From: Fumia sp045645505
Lineage (GTDB): Bacteria; Bacillota; Clostridia; Oscillospirales; Ruminococcaceae
DNA: 64,000 nt
Direction of reading: 5' to 3'
Assembly (NCBI GenBank): GCA_045645505.1
Contig: JAZRIW010000004.1
Location: forward strand, 1-64,000
A program made the translations under genes and the position numbers. Shown piece by piece: positions 8,221 to 15,131 of the stretch (positions are counted from its first letter, which is position 1; every line of letters begins with the position of its first letter). The notes under the pieces were generated by a model, which was not told the origin of the DNA, did not search any database, and saw nothing but the letters and a program-made list of their open reading frames with translations.

Positions 8221-9158
8221 TGAAACTTGATTATAAAGCTACTGCGAAAATGCTTTTAAAAATGGATAACGTGCTTATTTTATGCCACCGCAATCCCGAT
8301 GGAGATACTTTAGGAAGCGGATATGGTTTATTGTATGCGTTAAAACAACTCGGAAAAAAAGCTAAAGTTATCTGTAATGACTTAGTACCTCAAAAATTTG
8401 AGTATCTTAAAGCTCTTGACGAAAGCTTTTTACCTGATTTTATTGTATCGGTCGATATCGCAAGTGAACAGCTTTTTGGCGATAAACTTGAGTGTTACAC
8501 CAAAAAGGTTAACCTTGCTATCGACCACCACCCTTCCAACAGCTTTTTTGGTGAAAATACCCTTTTAGTTCCCGAAGCTGCGGCTACCTGCGAGATTATT
8601 TATAATCTTATAAACGAAATGGGAGTAACTGTTACAAAGGAAATTGCCGATTGTCTTTATACCGGTATTGCTACCGATACAGGCTGCTTTAAATTTTCAA
8701 ACGTAACTCCCGATACCCATTTTATCGCAGGAAAACTGATAGAATCAGGTGCCGATTTTAAAAAAATCAACAAAGATATTTTTGAAACCAAGTCTTTAAA
8801 TATTATCGAGCTTGAAGCAATGGTATTAAATACTTTAAAGTTTTATTGTGAAAACAAGGTTGCGGTTATAGCTGTAACACTTGATATGTTAAATAAAACC
8901 GGTGTTTCGGAAACAGAGCTTGATGCAATTACAGGCATTCCCCGTCAGATTGAGGGAGTTATAGTCGGTGTTACAATAAAACAGCGTACTGAAAACGAAT
9001 TTAAAGTTTCAGTGAGGTCGTCTGAAGAATTTGATGCGTCAGAGTTTTGTGCTATGTTTGGTGGTGGCGGTCATATGAGGGCTGCCGGCTGTACCATTTA
9101 CGGTAGTTTAGAAGAGGTCATAGAAAAATTAACCGACCTTTTATCCCTAAAATTATAA
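8220..9158 (+). CDS. nrnA: DHH family phosphoesterase (nanoRNase / pAp phosphatase NrnA-like)
   Basis: The protein hydrolyses very short RNA oligonucleotides and/or 3'-phosphoadenosine 5'-phosphate (bifunctional oligoribonuclease). It is 312 residues long. The DHH domain shows the metal motifs HRNPDGDTLGS (residues 21-31), VDIA and DHHPSN, and the DHHA1 domain ends with FGGGGHMRAAG, the substrate-binding glycine loop. The position between rbfA and truB is the usual one in Clostridia. Specificity between nanoRNA and pAp cannot be read from sequence. Confidence 0.9.
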   Translation: MKLDYKATAKMLLKMDNVLILCHRNPDGDTLGSGYGLLYALKQLGKKAKVICNDLVPQKFEYLKALDESFLPDFIVSVDIASEQLFGDKLECYTKKVNLAIDHHPSNSFFGENTLLVPEAAATCEIIYNLINEMGVTVTKEIADCLYTGIATDTGCFKFSNVTPDTHFIAGKLIESGADFKKINKDIFETKSLNIIELEAMVLNTLKFYCENKVAVIAVTLDMLNKTGVSETELDAITGIPRQIEGVIVGVTIKQRTENEFKVSVRSSEEFDASEFCAMFGGGGHMRAAGCTIYGSLEEVIEKLTDLLSLKL

Positions 9159-9168
9159 GGAGTTTTCA

Positions 9169-10065
9169 ATGTTTAACGGAATTATCTGCATAAATAAGCC
9201 TAAGGATTTTACCTCTTTTGATGTTGTAAAAAAACTGCGCGGTATGACAAAGGTTAAAAAAATCGGTCATGCAGGGACTTTGGACCCTATGGCTACCGGT
9301 GTACTTCCTATATTTTTTGGGGTTGCTACCAAAGCGTGTGACATTCTCCCCAATCAGACTAAACGCTATACTGCAGAATTTCGTCTTGGAATTAAAACCA
9401 ATACTCAGGACATCTGGGGCGAAGTAATAAATAAAACCGATAAAAAGGTAAAAAAAGAAGATATTTTACTTAATTTACCCTATTTTACAGGTGATGTTTT
9501 ACAGATACCGCCTATGTTTTCGGCAATTCAGATTAACGGACAACGTCTTTATGATCTGGCACGAAAAGGTATTGAAGTTGAAAGAACCCCAAGAAAAATC
9601 CACGTCTATTCTATTGAGCTTTTAAGCTTTGACGAAGAAAATCAGCAAGGTGTTTTGGATATTTTCTGTTCAAAAGGTACTTATATTAGAACTATTATTG
9701 AAGATTTGGGCGAAAAACTCGGCAGTTTTGGAGTTATGACCTCTCTTAATCGTACAGAATCTTCAGGGTTTACCTTAAAAGATACTTATACTTTTGAAGA
9801 AATTGAAACTGCCCTTAAAAACAATTCACTCTCCCCTCTCCCCGTTGAAAAGGCGTTTTTGGATTATCCATATGTAAAGCTAAATGCTATACAGACAAGA
9901 ATGTTTTTAAATGGTGTTAAACTTGATTTAAACAGAATAAACTATCCTGACAAAGCTTATACTGTACGGGTTTACGGGGCAGAAAATGATTTTTTGGGAC
10001 TTGCTGATTGCGATAAACAAAACAAAGAATTAAAGCTTTTAAAATTTTTCATCGAAAGGAAGTAA
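9169..10065 (+). CDS. truB: tRNA pseudouridine(55) synthase
   Basis: TruB converts uridine 55 in the T loop of tRNAs to pseudouridine. The 298-residue enzyme has the conserved start GIICINKPKDFTSFD and the catalytic motif GHAGTLDPMATGVLP, where the Asp is the nucleophile. It also has the substrate motif RYTAEFRLGIKTNTQD and a C-terminal PUA-like tail. AAGGAGTTTTCA precedes the ATG. It is followed at once by ribF in the same operon. Confidence 0.96.
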   Translation: MFNGIICINKPKDFTSFDVVKKLRGMTKVKKIGHAGTLDPMATGVLPIFFGVATKACDILPNQTKRYTAEFRLGIKTNTQDIWGEVINKTDKKVKKEDILLNLPYFTGDVLQIPPMFSAIQINGQRLYDLARKGIEVERTPRKIHVYSIELLSFDEENQQGVLDIFCSKGTYIRTIIEDLGEKLGSFGVMTSLNRTESSGFTLKDTYTFEEIETALKNNSLSPLPVEKAFLDYPYVKLNAIQTRMFLNGVKLDLNRINYPDKAYTVRVYGAENDFLGLADCDKQNKELKLLKFFIERK

Positions 10066-10070
10066 CAGTT

Positions 10071-10994
10071 TTGCGAATTTTTCATAAAATCCCGCACTTA
10101 AATAAAAACACTGTGGTTGCATTAGGATTTTTTGATGGAATTCATTTGGGACACCAAAAAGTGATTTCAGATATGTTAAACTCAAACCTTGGCGCTCATA
10201 CTGTGTTTTCCTTTGAATTTGATGATGAAAATATAACAAAATCTGATTTTTCTTACTTAATTTCATCAGGTTTGAAAGAAAAACTTTTAAATGATATGGG
10301 GATTGAAAATTTTATTTCCCCCTCATTTTCTGACATAAAAGACATCACAGCAGATGAATTTTTAAATTCTGTTTTAAAAAAATCTCTTAAAGCAAAGGCA
10401 ATTTTTTGCGGTGAAGATTATCGTTTCGGAAAGAATGCCGAGGGTGATATTATAAAGCTTAAAAGCTTTTGTGAAAAAAACGATATAAGGCTTAATGTTG
10501 TTTCCTCAATTACCTTAAATGGGGAAAAAGTAAGCTCTACTTATATAAGAAATGTCCTTAAAAACGGAGACGTTTCACTTGCGAATAAGCTTTTGGGAAG
10601 AAATTTTCAGATTGACTTCCCCGTTTCAAACGGAAGAAAAATAGGAAGAACTTTAGGTTATCCTACCATAAATCAGATTTTTCCTAAAAATTTCTCCCAT
10701 TTAAAATTCGGAGTTTATCTTACAAAAATCGATATCAATGATAGATGTTATTACGGAATTACTAATTTCGGTGTGAAACCCACTGTCATGGAAACCTCTT
10801 CCCCATCAGCGGAAACGACTATTTTTAATTTTAACGGGGATTTATATGGCAAAAAGGTCAAGCTTTCGTTTATTGAGTTTATAAGAGAAGAAAAGAAATT
10901 TAATAGCCTTGATGACCTTAAAGAACAGATTTTAAAAGATGTAACCTATGCAAAGGAAATAATAAATGATATAGAAACCACCTCTCAGAAATAA
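10071..10994 (+). CDS. ribF: Bifunctional riboflavin kinase / FAD synthetase
   Basis: RibF phosphorylates riboflavin to FMN and adenylates FMN to FAD. The 307-residue protein has an N-terminal FAD synthetase domain (about 15-165) with the nucleotidyltransferase motif GFFDGIHLGHQKV and the STYIRNVLKNGDV loop. The C-terminal riboflavin kinase domain (about 175-300) has GRKIGRTLGYPTIN and YGITNFGVKPT. The start is TTG 10071, 8 bases behind GGAAG. It is the last gene of the operon, with the terminator built into its end. Confidence 0.94.
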   Translation: MRIFHKIPHLNKNTVVALGFFDGIHLGHQKVISDMLNSNLGAHTVFSFEFDDENITKSDFSYLISSGLKEKLLNDMGIENFISPSFSDIKDITADEFLNSVLKKSLKAKAIFCGEDYRFGKNAEGDIIKLKSFCEKNDIRLNVVSSITLNGEKVSSTYIRNVLKNGDVSLANKLLGRNFQIDFPVSNGRKIGRTLGYPTINQIFPKNFSHLKFGVYLTKIDINDRCYYGITNFGVKPTVMETSSPSAETTIFNFNGDLYGKKVKLSFIEFIREEKKFNSLDDLKEQILKDVTYAKEIINDIETTSQK

Positions 10995-11006
10995 GAGGTG
11001 GTTTTT
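10975..11006 (+). terminator. Rho-independent terminator after ribF
   Basis: The arm AAACCACCTCT (10975-10985) pairs with AGAGGTGGTTT (10994-11004), followed by more T. The hairpin includes the ribF stop codon, so the operon ends immediately. Confidence 0.9.
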
Positions 11007-11028
11007 ATATTTTAAAATTCAAATAGTA

Positions 11029-11057
11029 TTGTATTTTATTAAAAATTATGATATTAT
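11029..11057 (+). promoter_or_regulatory. Promoter of the structured leader RNA
   Basis: TTGTAT (11029-11034) and TATTAT (11052-11057) lie 17 bases apart. The predicted start, about 11063, falls at the first bases of the long helix of the RNA described next. That agreement supports both. Confidence 0.6.
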
Positions 11058-11060
11058 TAT

Positions 11061-11208
11061 GTTACCACACTTTTACCAAAATTATATAAATAATCAACCT
11101 TATAGGTGCGTACGCTATAGTTAAAAGCGTATGCTCTGCTTTCGTAGCCTGTGAGGATGATTATTCGTATGGTAAAAGTGTGTGGTAACCTTTTGAAAGC
11201 AGACTACG
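11061..11208 (+). ncRNA. Structured leader RNA with pseudoknot, class unknown
   Basis: Helices seen directly: P1 pairs 11061-11078 with 11170-11189 (18 bp, one 2-base bulge). P2 pairs 11089-11096 with 11158-11165 and, after an A-A mismatch, 11098-11106 with 11148-11156 (8 + 9 bp, two G-U). P3 pairs 11108-11116 with 11126-11134 (9 bp). The strand just after P3, TCTGCTTTC (11135-11143), is fully complementary to GAAAGCAGA (11195-11203) beyond P1, giving a 9-bp pseudoknot. A terminator follows at 11217-11242, then at once the ribosome binding site of the lipoprotein gene. This layout suits a riboswitch or other cis-regulator, but a stand-alone small RNA (6S-like, for example) is possible. I recognise no known riboswitch core. 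Confidence 0.7.
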
Positions 11209-11216
11209 TTTTTGGT

Positions 11217-11249
11217 GCGTGGATCTTTTAAAAGGTCCACGCATTTTTT
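11217..11249 (+). terminator. Terminator between leader RNA and lipoprotein gene
   Basis: GCGTGGATCTTTT (11217-11229) pairs with AAAAGGTCCACGC (11230-11242) with one G-U, followed by ATTTTTTATTT. The AGGAGG of the next gene starts only 11 bases later. Expression of that gene from the upstream promoter therefore needs read-through. Confidence 0.85.
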
Positions 11250-11266
11250 ATTTCAGGAGGAACTTT

Positions 11267-11542
11267 ATGAAAAAAATAATCACCTTGTTAGTTTCTTTTA
11301 TTTTAGTATTTTCGTTATTTACTGCTTGTGATACTGAAGAAACTGTTAAACCCGCTGAAAGTAAAATTGAAATTACAAATGAAACTACTCAATCAGAAAC
11401 TGTTTATCGGACTAAAACCGGAAAAAAATATCATGAAAGCGATTGTATATATTTGAAAAATAGTAAAATTGAAATTACTCTTTCAAAGGCAAAATCAAAA
11501 GGGCTTACACCTTGTTCAGTATGCAGACCACCAGAAATTTAA
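11267..11542 (+). CDS. Small lipoprotein with a Cys/His (Ada-like) C-terminal motif
   Basis: The product has 91 residues from ATG 11267, 6 bases behind AGGAGG. The frame open from 11219 runs through the terminator and is not the start. A signal peptide (MKKIITLLVSFILVFSLF) ends in the lipobox-like FTAC, so Cys20 would be lipidated and the protein anchored outside the membrane. The C-terminal part has VYRTKTGKKYHESDCIYL and LTPCSVCRPP. This His-x3-Cys...Cys-x2-Cys pattern, common at the end of secreted Firmicute proteins and resembling the Ada metal-binding module, could bind a metal ion. Function is unknown. Control by the upstream structured RNA is inferred. Confidence 0.85.
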   Translation: MKKIITLLVSFILVFSLFTACDTEETVKPAESKIEITNETTQSETVYRTKTGKKYHESDCIYLKNSKIEITLSKAKSKGLTPCSVCRPPEI

Positions 11543-11559
11543 AGTTTTATAAAAAATAA

Positions 11560-11588
11560 TAAAAGCAGAGGGCAATCCTCTGCTTTTT
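11560..11588. terminator. Bidirectional terminator between lipoprotein gene and comEB
   Basis: AAAAAGCAGAGG and CCTCTGCTTTTT flank the short loop GCAAT. The T run on one side and the A run on the other let the hairpin serve both converging genes. Confidence 0.88.
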
Positions 11589-11614
11589 TATATGCAAACA
11601 ATTTAATTCATACA

Positions 11615-12094
11615 TTAAAACTTAAGCTCTAAGAGTTTTCCTGTCGGCAGATACTGTCTGTAGGAAACGCCTGCCATATCAAACATTCTCTTTGAAGCGA
11701 TTACCCCCGCTGTATCAGCGTATTTATCTTCCATAAAAACAACCTCGGTTATTCCCGACTGAATAATTGCTTTTGCACACTCGTTACACGGAAACAACGT
11801 TACATAAATAGAAGTTCCCTTTAAAGAGCCGCCGTCATTATTCAAAATTGCATTTAACTCTGCGTGACAAACGTACGGATACTTGGTATCAAGCAAATCG
11901 CCTTCCCTTTCCCAGCACATCATATCATCATCACAACCTGTCGGCATTCCGTTATATCCCATTGAGAGAATTTTATGCTCCTTGTTGGCGATACAAGCGC
12001 CAACCTGAGTTGAAGGATCTTTACTGCGTTGTGCGGAAAGCATTGCTATCCCCATAAAATATTCGTCCCAACTTAAGTAATTCTGTCTTTTCAT
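11615..12094 (-). CDS. comEB: dCMP deaminase (ComEB-like cytidine/deoxycytidylate deaminase)
   Basis: The enzyme deaminates dCMP to dUMP, feeding dTMP synthesis. The 159-residue protein has the zinc site of the deaminase family: HAELNAIL (His ligand and catalytic Glu) and PCNECAK (two Cys ligands). It also has the dCMP-type N-terminal motif STQVGACIANKEHKILSMGY. AAAGGAGTTTATT precedes the ATG. It stands alone between two terminator-bounded units, with pgsA 25 bases upstream on the same strand, so cotranscription is likely. Confidence 0.9.
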   Translation of the reverse strand: MKRQNYLSWDEYFMGIAMLSAQRSKDPSTQVGACIANKEHKILSMGYNGMPTGCDDDMMCWEREGDLLDTKYPYVCHAELNAILNNDGGSLKGTSIYVTLFPCNECAKAIIQSGITEVVFMEDKYADTAGVIASKRMFDMAGVSYRQYLPTGKLLELKF

Positions 12095-12119
12095 AATAAA
12101 CTCCTTTTATAAAAGTAAA

Positions 12120-12668
12120 TTACTTTACTGACCTGTGCATTTTTGTAAATACTGTAAGATAAAGCACAAAGGATAATAATAAGAATATTCCACTTAAAAG
12201 TGCCAAAGAATAGACAACATTCAAAGGCAAATCAGGGAAACCTATAAGTGCTACCATAACTGCGTATAAAACAGCAGTAGAGAGCTTTCCGAACCATTTG
12301 GCACCGTCTAATTTTAAACCTTTCTTAAAGAGAAGATAGTCATTTACCGCCATTGAAATTTCCTTAATTGCCAAAAAGATGAAAAGCCAAATCATAAACG
12401 GATACCTGAAAATCAGGGTGAATACCACAGCACCTTGTGTTAATTTGTCAGCTACGGGATCTAAAAGCATACCAAGCTCGGTAATCATATCAAATCTTCT
12501 TGCGATAAATCCGTCGAGCATATCTGTAATTGCCGAAATTAAAATAATCAAAGCTGAAAAATTATACATCCTTTTAATATATCCCACCACAAAAACGGGG
12601 ATAAGCAAAAGCCTTATAAAGGACAGTATATTCGGAATACTGAAAACTTCTTTTTTTACTAATTTCAT
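12120..12668 (-). CDS. pgsA: CDP-diacylglycerol-glycerol-3-phosphate 3-phosphatidyltransferase
   Basis: PgsA makes phosphatidylglycerol phosphate, the committed step to anionic membrane lipids. The 182-residue membrane protein has the CDP-alcohol phosphotransferase signature D-x2-DG-x2-AR-x8-G-x3-D-x3-D, seen in DMLDGFIARRFD...GMLLDPVAD (residues about 46-72). Four to five hydrophobic segments surround it. The N-terminal SIPNILSFIRLLLIPVF matches the family. The gene lies 10 bases after the upstream transporter gene on the same strand. Confidence 0.9.
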   Translation of the reverse strand: MKLVKKEVFSIPNILSFIRLLLIPVFVVGYIKRMYNFSALIILISAITDMLDGFIARRFDMITELGMLLDPVADKLTQGAVVFTLIFRYPFMIWLFIFLAIKEISMAVNDYLLFKKGLKLDGAKWFGKLSTAVLYAVMVALIGFPDLPLNVVYSLALLSGIFLLLSFVLYLTVFTKMHRSVK

Positions 12669-12678
12669 AAAATCGCCT

Positions 12679-13875
12679 CTAATTTTCAGAGATATTTTTA
12701 ATAGATTTTGTTTTAAGTCTTAAAGTTACTTCTTCTTTTATAAGGGCATAAATTACTGAAAAAATCGGGATACAAATAACAATTCCAACAACTCCGAAAA
12801 GTCCGGCACCCAAAGTAACCGCCGCCAGTACCCATAAAGACGGAAGTCCTACTGAACCGCCTACCACGTGCGGATAAATAAGATTGCCTTCGATTTGCTG
12901 AATAATAAGGGCGATAACAATAAACCAGAGTGCTGATATGGGTGATGTTGAGATTAAAATTAAAAGTGCTGAAATTGCGGTGGAAACCCATGCACCAAAA
13001 ATAGGAACAAGCGAAAAAACTGTCATCAAAACACTTATAATAAGCGGATATTTAAAGCCGAATATACTTAAAACCAAAAAGAACATAGCCCCTAAAATTA
13101 CCGCTTCGGTACACTGACCTGCGATAAATTTAGAAAAACACTTATTTGTAAGCTCAAATACCGATAAAATCTTTTTAACATATTTTTCGGACGGAATAAC
13201 TTTGTTATCTTCACGTTTTTTGTCAGGAACAAAAGCGTAAAGCAGACGTGTTGCCTGACTTTTTAATTTTTCTTTGGTTGAAAGGATATATATAGCAAAG
13301 AAGATACCTAGAAGGAAATTAACAAATCCGCTGATAACGCTTGTTGCAGCAGAAACTGTGGTGTTTAAAACGTTACCTGCACCCTTCTGGAAGAACGAAA
13401 AAGCAGTATCCAAAAGCTTTTCCCAGTCAACTGTGATTGTTGAAATGCTGTTTTGAAGTTCAGGATATTTTATAATCAAACCGTTTATAAAAGTATTGAT
13501 TTTTTCTATGTAAAGAGGAATGCTTGATTTTAAAGTTTCCAAAGCGTTTCCAAATTCAGGGATAATTATAAACATTATAAAGAAAATAATCAAAGCCACA
13601 AATATAAACGTCATAAATATACTTAAAGGACGTTTTACTTTTCTTATAAATTTATCGTGCTTTCCGCCTAATTTAAAGCATTTTCTTTCGATAAAACGCA
13701 TCGGAAGGTTTAAGATAAATGCAATACAAAAGCCCACTAAAAGCGGTGTAATCAGCGAGAAAAATATTTTTAGGTAGCTCAGAACTTGTCCAATATTCTG
13801 AAGTACTAAAAACAAAACAACTGTAAAAACAATTATAAGAAGAATTTTTCTTACATTCTTATGATTAAGTTCCAT
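12679..13875 (-). CDS. AI-2E family transporter / PerM-like permease
   Basis: This is an integral membrane protein of 398 residues with about eight membrane segments in the 2+1+5 arrangement of the AI-2E/YtvI family. A long soluble loop lies between the early and late segments (about 90-160). Conserved late motifs are visible: FVPIFGAWVS-like, IIQQIEGNLIYPHVVGGSVGL and LAAVTLGAGLFGVVG. Members export small molecules or act as Na+/H+ antiporters, so the substrate is unknown. The start is taken as ATG 13875, 8 bases behind AAAGGAG. The frame extends to a GTG three codons earlier. Confidence 0.82.
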   Translation of the reverse strand: MELNHKNVRKILLIIVFTVVLFLVLQNIGQVLSYLKIFFSLITPLLVGFCIAFILNLPMRFIERKCFKLGGKHDKFIRKVKRPLSIFMTFIFVALIIFFIMFIIIPEFGNALETLKSSIPLYIEKINTFINGLIIKYPELQNSISTITVDWEKLLDTAFSFFQKGAGNVLNTTVSAATSVISGFVNFLLGIFFAIYILSTKEKLKSQATRLLYAFVPDKKREDNKVIPSEKYVKKILSVFELTNKCFSKFIAGQCTEAVILGAMFFLVLSIFGFKYPLIISVLMTVFSLVPIFGAWVSTAISALLILISTSPISALWFIVIALIIQQIEGNLIYPHVVGGSVGLPSLWVLAAVTLGAGLFGVVGIVICIPIFSVIYALIKEEVTLRLKTKSIKNISEN

Positions 13876-13952
13876 ACCTGACACTCCTTTTAATTACTTT
13901 TATATTGTAACACATTTATTTTAAAAATGCCATATTTTTCTTAAAATTTATA

Positions 13953-13982
13953 GTATAAAAAATAAGGCCGGATAACCGACCT
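13953..13982 (-). terminator. Terminator after the zinc-ribbon gene
   Basis: On the minus strand AGGTCGG, loop TTAT and CCGGCCT form a 7-bp stem (one G-U) followed by TATTTTTTA. It separates the zinc-ribbon unit from the transporter gene. Confidence 0.8.
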
Positions 13983-13999
13983 CATTCTTTATCGAAAGA

Positions 14000-14275
14000 T
14001 TATTCTTCTCTCATTTTTGCAAAGCAATCGCTGCAATATACAGGGCGGTCTTCACGGGGTTGGAAAGGCACTTTTGCCTCTGCACCACAAGAAGCACATG
14101 TAGCTGTGAACATCTCTCTCTGAGCTCTGTTCTGATTTTTGCGAGCATCGCGGCAAGGTTTACATCTCTGAGGTTCGTTTTCGAAACCTCTTTCAGCGTA
14201 AAACTCCTGCTCACCTGCAGTGAATACAAATTCATTGCCACACTCTTTGCATGTTAGGGTTTTGTCTTCGTACAT
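14000..14275 (-). CDS. Zinc-ribbon (zf-trcl / CxxC-CxxC) protein
   Basis: The 91-residue protein has two zinc-binding modules. The first is CKECGNEF...CKPCRDAR (residues 9-43), the zf-trcl type. The second is CASCGAEAKVPFQP...YCSDCFAK (about 60-86). Such proteins are common in Clostridia and are probably nucleic-acid or ribosome associated, but no function is established. A GAGG box lies 10 bases before the ATG. The tRNA-shaped element at 14307-14371 lies directly upstream in its presumed leader. Confidence 0.85.
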   Translation of the reverse strand: MYEDKTLTCKECGNEFVFTAGEQEFYAERGFENEPQRCKPCRDARKNQNRAQREMFTATCASCGAEAKVPFQPREDRPVYCSDCFAKMREE

Positions 14276-14306
14276 TTTAAAATACCTCGCTTAGGTTAAT
14301 ATATTC

Positions 14307-14371
14307 GCCCGCAGACGGACTTGCACCGTCACCTTTGTCTTTGCAACGCTCTGCGATTAAGCTATAGGGGC
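14307..14371 (-). ncRNA. tRNA-like element with missing anticodon arm
   Basis: Read on the minus strand, 65 bases fold like a tRNA. The acceptor arms GCCCCTA and TGCGGGC pair at 6 of 7 positions. The spacer TA and D arm GCTT...GAGC follow (A-box-like TAGCTTAATCG). A perfect 5-bp T stem GACGG/CCGTC carries a 7-base loop TGCAAGT, where a tRNA has TTCRANT. Only 17 bases lie between the D and T arms instead of 22 or more. No anticodon stem forms and there is no U33. No CCA follows. The segment TTGCA after the D arm is complementary to TGCAA in the T loop. It is not a working tRNA. A decayed tRNA or a tRNA-mimicking leader of the zinc-ribbon gene are the options. Confidence 0.55.
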
Positions 14372-14389
14372 ATAAGGGTTCAGCAACCG

Positions 14390-14971
14390 TTAAGCACGGT
14401 GAATAAATTTGAGTTTCCTTCGAACACGTTGCAGAGCATTATCGACTGACTTTGGGGAAATGTTGAGATTTTGCGCAATTGAACGATAATCAAGTCCTCC
14501 CAAATGGGAAAAAAGTATGTTGCGTTCAAGCGGTGAAAGAACCTTTTTCACGTCTTCAATAACAGCATCAAGGCTCTCTTTACCGATAAAAATACTTTCA
14601 GGTGTCAGATTATCTGCTTTTTCAGATAAACTGTCAAGCGGTATGGTTTTCTGCCCCTTACCTGCTTTATAAGAAGTTTGCTTCTCGACAGCCTTAAGTA
14701 TTTTGTTGCGTATGCAGATAGCTGCATATGTGTTAAATTTAATGTCTTTGTCAGAGTTAAAGCTACTGATGGCGTCCAGGAGACCTAACGAGCCTTCCTG
14801 AACTAAGTCATCGAAATCTAAAATTTTGCTAAACTGAAAAGCGACTTTATTGATAAGAGGGATATATCGGGAGATTAAAACTGCCACTACTTCTTTGTTT
14901 TCTGAAGAAAGGCTTATAAGCTCATTGTCATCAGCATTTAAAAAATCAGAAGCGGTTTTTAAAACTTCCAC
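14390..14971 (-). CDS. RNA polymerase sigma-70 family factor, SigH-like
   Basis: The 193-residue sigma factor has region 2 (ILDFDDLVQEGSLGLLDAI and TYAAICIRNKILKAV) and region 4 (LSPLERNILFSHLGGLDYRS...SPKSVDNALQRVRRKL). The ending SVDNALQRVRRKL is very close to that of SigH, the early sporulation/transition-state factor of Bacillus and Clostridium. GTG 14971, 7 bases behind AAGGAG, is the likely start. The frame opens nine codons earlier at a GTG without a good site. Whether it is SigH itself or a paralogue cannot be decided here, since SigH normally lies near rlmB/secE. Confidence 0.8.
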   Translation of the reverse strand: MEVLKTASDFLNADDNELISLSSENKEVVAVLISRYIPLINKVAFQFSKILDFDDLVQEGSLGLLDAISSFNSDKDIKFNTYAAICIRNKILKAVEKQTSYKAGKGQKTIPLDSLSEKADNLTPESIFIGKESLDAVIEDVKKVLSPLERNILFSHLGGLDYRSIAQNLNISPKSVDNALQRVRRKLKFIHRA

Positions 14972-15064
14972 AATAGCTCTCCTTATCCTTTTTGTCACTC
15001 ATTTTATCATACATTAAAATCTCATTTCTGTCAAGCTTTTTATTAAAAAAAAACAAAAAACAGC

Positions 15065-15115
15065 GTGAAATTTTATAACTTTGTGCTATTTTTTACAAAG
15101 TTATAAAAATTCCAC
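15065..15115 (-). terminator. Long AT-rich terminator at the left edge of the prophage
   Basis: An inverted repeat of about 20 bases (15065-15084 with 15095-15114) has a 10-base loop. On the minus strand it is followed by a long T-rich run (TTTTTTGTTTTTTTTT). It ends transcription of the prophage lysis genes before the sigma factor gene. Confidence 0.75.
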
Positions 15116-15131
15116 TCTGTTTCGACACTAT

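Noticed and set aside
11061..11189. The long inverted repeat as a miniature transposable element
   Set aside because: No flanking target duplication was seen, inner helices and a pseudoknot are nested within it, and promoter and terminator frame it exactly.
14307..14371. A normal tRNA gene
   Set aside because: No anticodon stem-loop, no U33, altered T loop, too short and no CCA.
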